This document shows positions 47,522-58,400 of a DNA stretch of 64,000 nucleotides, piece by piece. The translations under genes were made by a program, and so were the position numbers. Origin of the DNA: Zygnema cylindricum (lineage: Eukaryota; Streptophyta; Zygnematophyceae; Zygnematales; Zygnemataceae). The DNA is taken from contig JBBHKE010002128.1 in assembly GCA_037447655.1 (NCBI GenBank), positions 1 to 64,000 on the forward strand. Direction: 5' to 3'. The notes below the pieces were generated by a model. The model had not been told where the DNA came from. It ran no database searches and was given only the letters and a program-made list of their open reading frames with translations. The stretch's first letter is position 1. Each line of letters starts with the position of its first letter.

Positions 47522-47969
47522 TAATAAATTAGCGGCCATAACAAAGGAAATGATTTAAAGGTACAGAACAAAAAAAAACAAAAGGTACAAAGTAAAAGAA
47601 ATAAAAAAGGACAGCAAGGACAAAAAAGACTGTTGTGAACTTAAGTTCAAAATGATAAAAGAATTGAATAAAAGACATTGTGAGACGCTTGAGTTTTATA
47701 GATGAACTCAAGTGTGTACGACGCACTATACTAAGTGGAGGCAAAACTAAGGAAGGTACAACTAATCAAGGTACATCTAGAAGTGGAGTTACAGCTAGGT
47801 AGAAAGATTCTAAATGTTTTAGTGGGAATCTTTCTACGCAACATCATTATGTACAAACAAGTACAGGAACACTAAATAAAGTGGTACACTTAAGACTTAG
47901 TGTTCTAGGACTTAGAAGTATCGTACGAAAAAGTGATTCAATAGTATAGTGGAATTACGAATTCAAACA
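47522..47969 (-). repeat. 3' LTR of copia D
   Basis: 448 bp, equal to the copia C LTR minus one 34-bp internal deletion near 47764. It is followed by the polypurine tract (47970-47979). Confidence 0.85.
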
Positions 47970-48733
47970 CCCCCCCTCAATTGAAGCACGGAGAGTATGT
48001 GTTTAGCCGAGTAGACCAGAAGAGAGAACATGTTTGGTGAAAAAAGGACGAGGAAGAGGTTTGGTAAGGAAGTCGGCAAGTTGATTAGAGGTAGAGCAAT
48101 GAGAGAAAGAGATTGTGTTATCCACAATTTTTTCTCGTGTAAAGTGGTACTGTATATCGATATGTTTTGTTCGAGTGTGGTGGATGGGATTTTTCATGAG
48201 AGCGAGAGCCCCTTGAGAATCACAAAAGATGAGAGCGGGAGAAGTTTGACAAAAAGACAGGTCTGTGAAAAGGCGTCGAAGCCAAATGGCAATTTTTGTT
48301 GCAGAAGGTGCCCGCCATATATTCAGCTTCAGTAGATGAGAGAGCAACAGTTGGTTGTTTTCTAGAGGACCATGAGACAAGTCAACCACCAAGGGAGAAG
48401 CAAACACCAGAAATACAATGGCGTTCATCAGTTTGATTCCCCCAGTCAGCATCACAAAATCCAACAAAAGAGGAATCGGGAAGAGAGAGAGAAGGAGAGG
48501 TAGAAGGAGGAAGAGAGAAGGTAAGGCGAAGATGTTTGGTGCCTTGAAGGTATCTTAAGACACGTTTCGCCGCATCGAGATGAGTTTGAGTCGCACAATG
48601 AGAGAATTAAGATAAAAGACACAAAGCAATGCAAATGTCCGGACGCGATCCCAACATGGCATACATCAACTTTCCTACAATAGACCGGTAAAGTGTCATG
48701 CCGCATCGTGTCGGTTGCCCGCGCGCACGATAT

Positions 48734-49000
48734 TATCCACGCACGCGCAGTATTTTGCATGCATGCGCAGTATTTCTCACGCATGCGCAGTATTTTTCAC
48801 GCACGCGCGGTATTTCTCACGCGCGCGCAGTATTTCTCATGCACGCGCGGTATTTTGCACGCACGCGCGGTATTTTGCACGCACGCGCGGTTTTCTTGCA
48901 TGCACGCGCAGTTTTCCGCGCGCACGCACGGTTTTTCGCAAGCGCGCAAGATTTGACGCATGCACGCACGATTTAATGCATGCACGCACGATTTTCGCAC
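48734..49000 (+). repeat. GC-rich minisatellite, 20-21-bp unit
   Basis: About a dozen units of the form CACGCACGCGCGGTATTTTG, degenerating toward the 3' side, immediately upstream of the TATA box of the solo LTR. Confidence 0.85.
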
Positions 49001-49012
49001 GCATATATAAAT
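49001..49012 (+). promoter_or_regulatory. LTR TATA box
   Basis: GCATATATAAAT directly after the minisatellite is the likely core promoter of the nested LTR. Confidence 0.5.
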
Positions 49013-51680
49013 TTCGTTCACACGTGCGATTTTACGCCGATTCATTTATTTATGACATGTACGCGATTCGCGTGCATGTTTCGTTGAATAGTACTAATTC
49101 CGTGCGATATGTTTTATTTCGTGCGCAGGTATGTTATTTTCGAAGTATGGACGCGAAGTATCGTTTTGGCGACGCATCGCGATTTCCAGAAATATTTCGT
49201 GCGATGTTTTTCGTTTCGTGCGATATGTTTCGTTTCATGCGTATGCACGCAATTTCGGGAGTATCGACGCGAAGTATCGTTTGGCGCCGAATCGCGATTC
49301 CTGGTAGTATCGGTGTCGCTTCGATACCTTGTATTTATTTAAGTCGCGAACCCATGTAGGTTCGCGCGCACATGTAGTTAGGGAGGGTTTTTACCCTCGG
49401 ATTGTGGATTTTGTCAGGCGTACGGCAGACGATGTTGGCCGCCTATTGGCCAACATTTTTAGTAGTTTCATGCATGTAAAGTAGACTAGACGTAGGCTAA
49501 TTTTGCTTAGGCCTAGCGTAGCTCTTACTTAGCCTAATTCTCAAACTTAGAGAATTTAGCTTTTGGACAAGAATTGTCTCTTGACAGCGGAGCTTTTCTC
49601 TTGCTCTCTCTCTCACCGATTGCTCATGCTCTCTCTTTCTTATTGCTAGCTAGCTATAGTGGCTAGATAGGTTAAGAATATTTGCCTTTGTTTCTGCCTC
49701 GCTTTTAATCCACGCGGCTTCGGCCAAGTCCGGAAGGTTTCCCTCCAAATTTGTCTTTTTGGCGATTGGTGGAGTGGAGGCTTGAGGTGTGGCATCTTCT
49801 GTCAAGCTACGCCGTTCTCCGGACAGCTGGACGGTTTGTTTGAGTGTATTTATGTGTGTGGCATTTCGGTTTTCTTGGGAAAGTGTCATTTTTGGTTAAT
49901 TCCGATTTTCTTGGTTTTGGTTGGAAGTGATTATTTTGCTTCGTTGCTTTCCTTTGAGATAACTCTTGTAGAGAATACGTGGAAGACCCGTTCACTTCAG
50001 TCTAGGGGAGTATTCTTTCCCTTCTTTCTTGGGTCATTTTCACCTTTGTTCCTTCTCATGGTGTATATATTTTAGTGACTTTTCATATTTATTTCCGTTG
50101 TAGTATATGTTTGTGAGCATGACTTTGCTGGTTGTGATGCATGTTTGCTTGCTTGCCTCTCATGCACGACAAAAGGGACCCTATTTCTCCTTGGGCATTC
50201 CCATCGGAGACTTCTTTTCTAAGTGTGGTATTGGGATCAAAGGTGTAGAGACAAGATTACAATCAGACATTCCAAAAGTCTCTAAAAGATCGACAATATA
50301 ATGCTCACGACTCATTTGTAATAAACATTTAGACCTATTCCTTGTAATGCTAATGCCTAAACAATAATCAAGGTCACCTAAATCTATCATCGGCCAATGA
50401 GAAGCTAGCATAAGTTTGACTTTGTTATTTTCCGTTTTACTAGGACCAACAAGTATTAAATCATCGACGTATATAATGATGATGACTAAACTGTCACCGG
50501 TACCTTTAATGTAAATGCCAGGATCTGCACTAATTTCTTTGAATCCATCTTGTAATAAAGCAGAGATAAGCGTTTTGTGCCATACACGTGGCGCTTGCTT
50601 AAGACCGTAAATGGATTTTTTTAATCAACAAACCAAAGATTCTTGTCCAGCTACAGCGTATCCCAGAGCCTGCTCCATATAATTATCTTCTTCAAGAGTC
50701 CCGTGTAAAAAGGCAATTTTGACGTCGAGTTGCTGAAGTTCCCAGTTTTGAATTGCGGCCAAAGACAAAATTGTACGAATAGATTCAAATTTCGCAACTT
50801 GCGCGAAAGTTTCATTGTAATCAATGCCTTCGGTTTGTGAATACCCTTTTGCAACAAGACACGCTTTGTAACGTTCAACAGATCCATCTGCAAATGTTTT
50901 AAATTTAAAAACCCACTTTGAACCAATGGCGCGACTGTTAGGTGGCAATTTGCAAAGCGTCCAAGTTTGATTTGTCATTAAAGATTGATATTCTTCATTA
51001 GCCGCCAACTGCCACTTATCTGCATCTGGACGCTTTAGAGCGGATTTCAATGTAAGTGGGGGATCTTTTACATCAGCAAGATTGGCGTGGGCAAGATTTT
51101 GGGTCACCTTCCAAGTGGAGCGTACAAGTCGAGTACTCCGCCGTACAACTTGCTGAGTTGGCAAATTGGTCAGAAGATTTGTCGTGGACGATTGCGCAAG
51201 TGGATTCATCGGATTCGTTGGAATTAAAGTTGAAGTAGACCGTACTTGGTCTTTCGGCATTAATGACGACAATTGTGTTTCGTTCGGCGCGCGTGAGTTT
51301 TCGTCCTGAAGCGAAGTTCCAACCTGATTTGTCGGTGCGTCAAAATTGATTTCGTCAAAATTCGTTGCCGCGGACAGCTGGTCACGTGAAGCGGCTGCTG
51401 TATTGTCGGTCACAACGATTTGCGTCTAGGAAGTGGACTCGGATTTTGCGGCCGGTTCCACCGTCGAAGATTTTTCTAATCGGTCAAAATCTGTAAAAAC
51501 CAGGTTTTCTGATTCTGTCATTGTAGCCGTTGGATTGTTAGAGGGGGACAAAAGAGGATTTAGAGAATCATTGGATGATAAATTCGTAGAAAAATCAATG
51601 ATTAGAGGTGTGATAGGTAGATTTCGTACGAGGCGACGAATAAGGGGGTCCTCGTTAAAAATGACGTCACGTGAAATGAT

Positions 51681-54051
51681 TTTACTAAGATTATATCTTC
51701 TCTTTTTAGATCATAAACTCTATATCCTTTAACATCCTTATCATATCCTAATAAGTAGTCGGTTTTCCTTTAGGATCTAGCTTCCAATTAGACCGATCTG
51801 TATCTAGACTGAATACTGAACTGCCGAAAACCTTTAAGTGAGATAAGTCTGGTTTCCAGACTGTCCATCTCTCATAAGGTGTTTGATCTTTTATAGCTGA
51901 AGTAAGAACTCTATTTTTGAGGTAATTAGCACAGTTCATTGCTTCTGCCCAAAACCTTTTTCCTATCTTCTTATCCGACAACATACTTCTAGCATTATCA
52001 CTTAGCTTTCTATTTAACCTTTTAGCTACCCCATTCTAATCCGTGTTTTCTGGATCTGTCTTTTGGTGTTGGACCCCATCTTCCCTCAAAAAATCCTCAA
52101 ACTAGTTAGAAGTATACTCTCCACCATTGTTAGTCTTTATTCTCTTGATTAAAGTTTCATGAAATTTTGCGCTCCATGCTTTATATTGTCTAAAATAATC
52201 CTGACCTTCGAACTTTTTTTTCAAGAAATACACTCGGAAATATCAAGACCAATCATCAGTGATAGTCATCATAAATCTCTTCCCCCTCGGTGAGGGCACT
52301 TTAGCCGGTCCCCAAATATCTGTGTGTACTATATCTAGAATATTTTCTCCCTTGTAGGTGGTTGTTTTAGGAAAGGGTAATCTGTGTGTTTTACCTTGAG
52401 CACATCCACTACAATTACTTATATTATCATTCTCACTGAACTTAATCCCTTCCACCACTCCCATCTTTTTCATCTCTCTTAACTTGTCTAGATTCACATG
52501 CCCAAGCCTCTTATGCCACATCATAATATCATGAACACCAGCATAATAAAGTTTTTTCTTTTCATTACTTAAAACCAGCCTAAATATCCCATGGCTACCT
52601 TTCTCAGCAATGAAATAGACATCCTCCTCAAAACTAGCCGTAAAGACTCCTTCCTTAGTGCTAGTAAAAAAACCCTTATCATCTAATACGGATGTAGAGA
52701 TGAGGTTTTTGTTCACCTCCGGAATAAACAATACATCGGGGAATGTTACTATGGATATCTTTCCTTCTACTAACACTTGCAAATCTACCGATCCTAGAAG
52801 AGTAGTGGTGACTATCCTCCCAACCTCGTACTCTATCTCTACGGTGAGAATCTTTCTTATCTTAGTGAACTGGTGCCTATCCTTACACATGTGCATGGAG
52901 GCACCTGAATCTATAATCTAGCCTGCTTCACCTTTCAATCCACCGTAAGCACATTTATGCCTTCGTGGAATTTCAACCTCATTTTTCGCCTCCAACTTCT
53001 CATCCAAAAGTTGCTCATCATCCTCGTCCTCGGATTTCGCCTCATGTACCTGTGTCACAAGGGCCTTTTTCTTTCCTCTCCAGGTACCACCAATCAACCC
53101 CTCCTTTAACCGAAGCTTGGTTAGCTTATTGCACTCTGCCATATAGTGCCCCGGTTTCTTACAAAAATGACATAAACCTTTGGGAGCCCTTAGTTCGAAC
53201 TCGTCGGCCTGATTTTTTCTGCTCCCTTCCCCCATAGCTTCCGACCGGTTTTCGAGAATCCTTGTTCCTCCAATCGGTCGAAGTTGCCAAGGCTTGGCCA
53301 CTCTTACCTCCCCTTCGGATCTCAATCGTATTCTCCCAAACGAGAATCATCCGTACCACTGAGTTCCATATCCACCTTGAGTCCGGTAAGTCCTGCACAC
53401 GATTGACTATGTTCTTCAACTTAATCAGGTGACTTCATCAGTAAATAGTTAACCTTTTCTTTTACACTAAAATCTTTTCCCGCGCTCTCTAGCTTTATAA
53501 AGAGTGTAGCAAGCTTATTGCAAAAATCTATCAATTTCCCCCTTTTGTATACATATTCCTTATTTTTCTCATTAGCCAACTGTTGTTGCTGAATTGTACC
53601 ACTTCGGTACATCTCTATCAGAGCCATCCACAGATCGGATGCCTTTTCTACCTGCAAATGAGAACATGCAAGTCCTTGAGTAAGATGGCGTAGGATGAAG
53701 TGCTTTGCCACCATATTGATGAAATCCCAGGTTTGAGTATCATTCTCCTCGTTCCTAAGAATATGTGACATGAATGCTGAACCAGTTGCTATTGGTAAGA
53801 TCTTCTCCTTCTGCGCTCCTTTCTCCACCACCTCTCCTTCCTTTATCTCCTCCGTTGAAAATGGACCTCATTTCTTTGTGAATCTGCTTCCTTCAAACCC
53901 TGGAGGAATTCCAAGACTTAATGGACGCCCCTATCGTCCACTCACTATCCCTCAAAACCTTTTTTCGCATAAAGCTCCTATCATCATACTTTCCCTCTAT
54001 ATGAAGCTATTTCCATTAAAGATTCCTACCTTAGAGGGTGGGCCTATAACC
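51681..54051 (-). pseudogene. copia F gag-integrase remnant
   Basis: Gag spans 53990-53000 with the knuckle C-HF-C-KKPG-H-YMAE-C near 53150. Protease IIDSGASMHMC is near 52890, preceded by a TAG in place of Trp. The pre-integrase HKRLGHVNLDKL is near 52490. Integrase starts at HTDIWGPAKVPSP (about 52300) with DDWS followed by TGA. TNNGGEYTSN is followed by TAG (52102-52104). NGVAKRLNRK and SHLKVFGS are near 51850. Confidence 0.82.
54036..54051 (-). promoter_or_regulatory. half-tRNA primer-binding site of copia F
   Basis: On the minus strand GGTTATAGGCCCACCC immediately follows the LTR end GAGTTTCA. It is the same half-tRNA type as in the other lineage. Confidence 0.7.
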
Positions 54052-55109
54052 TGAAACTCTGAGACCTCCATAAGTCCTAAGAGTGGACACCTTCTAAGAA
54101 GCCTCTAGGATAACCGTGACCCCTTTGTGTTTAAGCACGAACAACAGCCACCTCAGAAAACAAAAACTCTGACCAACTTCACCCCTCTGAAGGCAAGACT
54201 CCTTTGAGTCGATAGCAGAAAGAACCTCTGAATTTCCTCCCCCGAGCATTAAGTTATGGAAGGTCAAAGTTGACCTTTTGTTTAGAAGCTCTCTAGGAGA
54301 GAGGGTCCTATCTCCTAATTTTTCTAAGTCCTATCTCTCTCACAGACTCTATCTACTGATGTACGGAGCGAATCAGAGTGCACTTCCGTACACAAAAGTA
54401 CAGCTGCCGGTGTACTTTTTGTACGGACATTGTACAACATAGCCTAAATGTTGACACATGTCATATCTGGATTCAGTGCCGTAATCTCCTGAGATACCAC
54501 GATCGAATGTAATTTCGCCACGTGTCATCCGATGTGGGGATGACCACAAACTGCCCAAATTCTCTTCCAGGATCTCGGCGTTAATTGCGGTCGTCGGATT
54601 AAATTCACATTAAATCGTAGCCGTAATAAATACATGCGCGGTATTTGTTTGGCTAAAGTAATAAATGCTCGGTATTCTTTTCTTATCCGTATCGTAATCC
54701 GTACTTTAACATTACTGGATCTATGTCTCCCGTAAAACTGTTTCAGTTAAATGAACTATCCTACGTTTTAATGATTAAATAATTATCAAACCCTAAAATA
54801 CGTAACACTATGTCTAAACTTAACGGTTAAGGCTACCGGCTATCGGCAGCTTACCGTCCAGTAAGTACCATGATCAAATCCTGGGGTAAACACATACTCT
54901 TTTAGTAAATAACCCAACGGTAAATAAACTAATATATATATATATATATTTTCGGTAAACCTCTGGATAGCCTAGATAGCCATGGCTCTAGGTTCCTCTC
55001 CAACTTCTCAGTGACTGCGACAAGTTTAAGAGTTGAAGAGAGAAGTTAGAGGTAGACTGCCTCGGCTTCTTTCTATATTTCTATTTAGATCTAGAAAATA
55101 CTTTAAACA
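54052..55109 (-). repeat. 5' LTR of copia F
   Basis: 1058 bp, TGTTTAAAG to GAGTTTCA on the minus strand (canonical TG...CA). It contains the gag start ATGGAGGTCTC about 20 bases before its end. Confidence 0.8.
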
Positions 55110-57390
55110 GACCATTAATTGCTACACCTGCAAAAACGTCATCTTCTCTAAAACTTGGATAGTTAGGAAGCTCAAAGTCATCGGAATTTTCTGACTGATA
55201 TCTGATTTTTTTGACTTTGTATACTTGAAGGGATCCACAAACTTTCCTTCATCTATAACTACTAGATGCTTTACTAAGATTATATCTTCCCTTTTTAGAT
55301 CATAAACTCTATATCCTTTAACATCTTTATCATATCCTAATAAGTATCCCCGTTTTTTTTAGGATCTAGCTTCCAATTAAACCGATCTGTATCTAGATTG
55401 AATACTTCACTGCCAAAAACCTTTAAGTGAGATATGTTTGGTTTTCAGCCGGTCCATCTCTCATAAGGTGCTTGATCTTTTATAGTTGAAGTAAAAACTA
55501 TATTTTTGAGGTAATTAGCACAGTTCATTGCTTCTGCCCAAAACCTTTTTCCTATCTTGTTATTTGACAACATACTTTTAACACTATCACTTAGTGTTCT
55601 ATTAAACCTTTCAGGTTCCCCATTCTGTTCCGCGTTTTCAAGAACTGTCTTTTGGTGTTGGACTCCATCTTCCCTCAAAAAATCCTCAAACTAGTTAGAA
55701 GTATACTCTCCACCATTGTTACTCCTTATTCTCTTAATTGGAGTTTCATTAAGTTTTTCGCTCCATGCTTTATATTGTCTAAAACAATCATGAGCTTTCT
55801 GACTTGTTTTTCAAAAAATACACCCTGGAATACCAAGACCAATCATTAGTGATAGTCATTATAAATCTCTTCCCCCCCGTTGAGGGCACTTTGGCCGGTC
55901 CCTAAATATTTGTGTGTACTAAATCTTTATTTTTTTATCCCTTATAGGTGGGTGTTTTGGGAAAGGGTTATCTGTGTGCTTTACCTTGAGCACATCCACT
56001 ACAATCACTTATATTATCACTCTCACTTAAGTGAATCCCTTCCAGCACTCCCATCGTTTTCATCTCTCCTAACTAATCTAGATTCACATGCCCAAGCTTG
56101 TTATGCCACATCATTATATTATCAACACCAGCATAATAAAGTTTCTTTGTTTCATTACTTAAAATCAGCCTTAACATCCTTTAACAACCTTTCTCAACAA
56201 AGAAATAGACCTCCTCCTCAAAACTAGTAGTAATGACTCTTTCCATATTGCTAGAAAAAAAACCATTATCATCAAATACGGATGTAGAGATGAGGTTTTT
56301 GATCAGCTCTGGAATAAACAATACATCAGAGAATGTTATTATAGATGTTTTTCCTTCTACTAACACTTTCAAATCTACCGTTCCTCCAAGAGTAGTAGAG
56401 ACTATCCTCCCATCCACGATCTCTATCTCTACGGTGGGAATCTTTCTTATCTTAGTGAACAGGTGCTTATCCTTACACATGTGCATGGAGGCGCCTAAAT
56501 CTATAATCCAGCCTGATTCACCTTTCAATCCACTGTAAGCACATTTCTGCCTTTGTAGAATTTCGACCTCGTTTTTCGCCTCCAACTCCTCATCCAATAG
56601 GAACTCATCGTCTTCATCCTTGGATTCCCCCTCATGTACCTATGTCACAAGGGCCTTTTTCTTTCCTCTAGGGGTTCCACTGGTTTGCCCCTCCTTTACC
56701 CAAAGCTTGGTTAGCTTAGTGCACTCTGCCATATAGTGCCCCGGTTTCCTAAAAAAATACATAAACCTTTGGGAGCCCTTGGTCCGAACTCGTCGATCTG
56801 ATTTTTCTGCTCCCTTCGCCCATAGTTTTCCACCGGTTTTCGGGAATCCTTGTTCCTCCAATCAGGCGCAACTGCCAAGGCTTGCCCACTCTTTCCTCCC
56901 CTTTGGATCACAATCATTTTCTCGTGAACAAGAATCATCCTAACCATTAAGTTCCAGGTCCACCTTGAGTCCGAGAAGTCCTGCACACGGTTGATAAGTT
57001 CTCCAACTCATTGGGTAACTTTATCAATAGACAGTAAACCTTTTCTTTTTCGCTAAAATCTTTTCTAACACTCTCTAGCTCCATGAAAAGTGTAGCAAGC
57101 TCATTACAAAAATCTAACATTTTCCCCCCTTTGTATACATACTCCTTAACTTTGTGATCAGCCAACTGTTGTTGCTAAATCGTACCACGTCGGTATATCT
57201 CTATAAGAGCAATCTAAAGATCGGATGCCTTTTCTACCTGCAAGTGAGGACATGCAAGCCCTTGAGTAAAATGGCGGAGGATGAAGTGCTTTGCCACCAT
57301 ATTGTTGAAGTCCCAGGTATCACTATCATTCTCCTTGTTCCTCGAAATAGGTGACATGAATACTGAACCAGTTGCTATTGGTGAGGTCGC
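55110..57390 (-). pseudogene. copia G gag-integrase fragment
   Basis: Same family as F and H. Gag is at 57390-56640, with SPIATGSVFMSPI and a knuckle whose first Cys position reads Y (MYFFRKPGHYMAEC). The protease-like IIDLGASMHMC has Ser replaced by Leu. Pre-integrase spans 56600 to about 55990. Integrase, with NGEPERFNRT, spans 55850-55380, and its C-terminal extension runs to 55110. Stops and shifts are frequent, including the TAG at 55691-55693 shared with F and H. The 3' part is cut off at the F LTR, and the gag N-terminus is cut off at the LTR at 57391. Confidence 0.8.
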
Positions 57391-58387
57391 TGCAACTTTG
57401 AGACCTCCATTGGTACTCACATTAGGCAGCTTGCTTGAAGCCTCTAGGATAACCTCAATTCTTTAAGCTTTTTCTGAATATTGTTGACACCCTAACATAA
57501 TATAGAATGACCAAACTGCACCCCTTGGAAGAGTTAACTCCCTTGAGTCTGCCACAAAAAGAATCGTTGAATTTGCTCCCTTGAGTAGTAAATTATCAAT
57601 GGTCAAAGATGACCTTTTATACAGAAGCGCTCAAGGAGAGAGGCTGCTACCTAATATTTTCTAAGTCCTGAACCCCTTTCTTATCCCTCTACTACTCAAC
57701 TACGGTGCCAATCAATTAACTGTACAGTATAGAAAGGTACTTGGCACGGAGTACTTTTTGTACGACCATTGTACGACATGGCCAAGACGATAACGCCTGC
57801 CATTTTTGGGTTTGCCATGATATGTCTCGGAGATGCCGCCATCTAATGTCATGTTGCCACATATCACTCGATGTAGTTGGGACCGGAAACCGCTTAATTT
57901 CCTATTCCGCGATGTCGGCCTTTTTCTCCGCCGTCCGATTGATATCGGCATTAATTTATAGTTGTTAAAATACAAGCACTACTTTTAGATGTGATTTTAT
58001 CTAACTATATCTTTGTGATTGTAGTCCGTTTGTCAGTTAAATCAACATTCCTAATTGTATATATTAAAGTAGCTATCGTACCCTATATACCTTGACACAG
58101 GTGCTAAGCTACATGGTAACAACGCTGATCTATTCAGTCGGATGATAGGTACCACGATCAAATCCTGGGTCCGTTAACCTTTTTGGTAAGTTTAGCAAAC
58201 GACTGCCTTCTAACTCTATGAGAAGATAGGCAGCCATGGCTGTAGCTTCTTCTTCAGCCGCCAGTGACTACGACAACTATGGGGCTAGAGAGAGAAGTTA
58301 TAAGCAAGTTGCCTTTGCTTTTCCTTCCTCGTTCTAGATTACTTAAGAAACCTAGAAAATACATAAGAAAAACTTTTAATTTCAACA
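57391..58387 (-). repeat. 3' LTR of copia H (also abuts G gag)
   Basis: 997 bp, TGTTGAAATT to AAGTTGCA on the minus strand. The polypurine tract AAGGGGAG (58388-58395) lies just outside on the H side. On the other side it touches copia G gag directly, without a primer-binding site, so it is the 3' LTR of H and only secondarily adjacent to G. Confidence 0.8.
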
Positions 58388-58400
58388 CTCCCCTTATTTT

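Larger units (their letters stand above)
48694..50171. mobile_element. solo LTR (1478 bp) nested in copia D
   Basis: Removing 48694-50171 restores the copia D RT sequence exactly as in copia C. The insert starts TGTCATGC and ends GCACGACA and is flanked by aaag on both sides (48690-48693 and 50172-50175), a 4-bp duplication. TG...CA ends with a short inverted repeat and no internal coding region indicate a solo LTR of a family not otherwise present here. It contains a GC-rich minisatellite, a TATA box (49004-49010) and a second imperfect direct repeat (about 49095-49190 and 49200-49300). The orientation is probably plus, judged from TATA placement. Confidence 0.75.
48000..51675 (-). pseudogene. 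copia D RT-RNase H remnant
   Basis: RNase H is at 48003-48690 and RT at 50172-51413, read across the nested LTR. The RT start [30 protein letters not shown] and the catalytic YVDD region (about 50465) are present. It has a TAA near 50625, a TAG near 51426 and the 1.5-kb insertion, so it is dead. Confidence 0.85.
47469..51680 (-). mobile_element. copia element D, 3' half only
   Basis: Close relative of copia C. It keeps the 3' LTR (47522-47969), polypurine tract, RNase H, RT and the region between integrase and RT, then stops abruptly at 51680, where element F begins. It has no gag, integrase core or 5' LTR of its own family. A 53-bp duplication (47469-47521 and 47522-) repeats the LTR end plus flanking satellite. 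A foreign LTR (48694-50171) is nested in the RT/RNase H region. Confidence 0.85.
51681..55109 (-). mobile_element. copia element F, 5' half only
   Basis: A different copia lineage from A, C, D and E. It has a 5' LTR (54052-55109), primer-binding site (54036-54051), gag, protease motif, GAG-pre-integrase and integrase, then ends at 51680 where element D takes over in the same orientation. It has no RT, RNase H or 3' LTR of its own. Confidence 0.82.

Noticed and set aside
48734-49000. CRISPR-like array of GC-rich repeats
   Set aside because: The units are head to tail without unique spacers, lie inside an LTR of a eukaryotic genome, and have no cas genes. It is a minisatellite.
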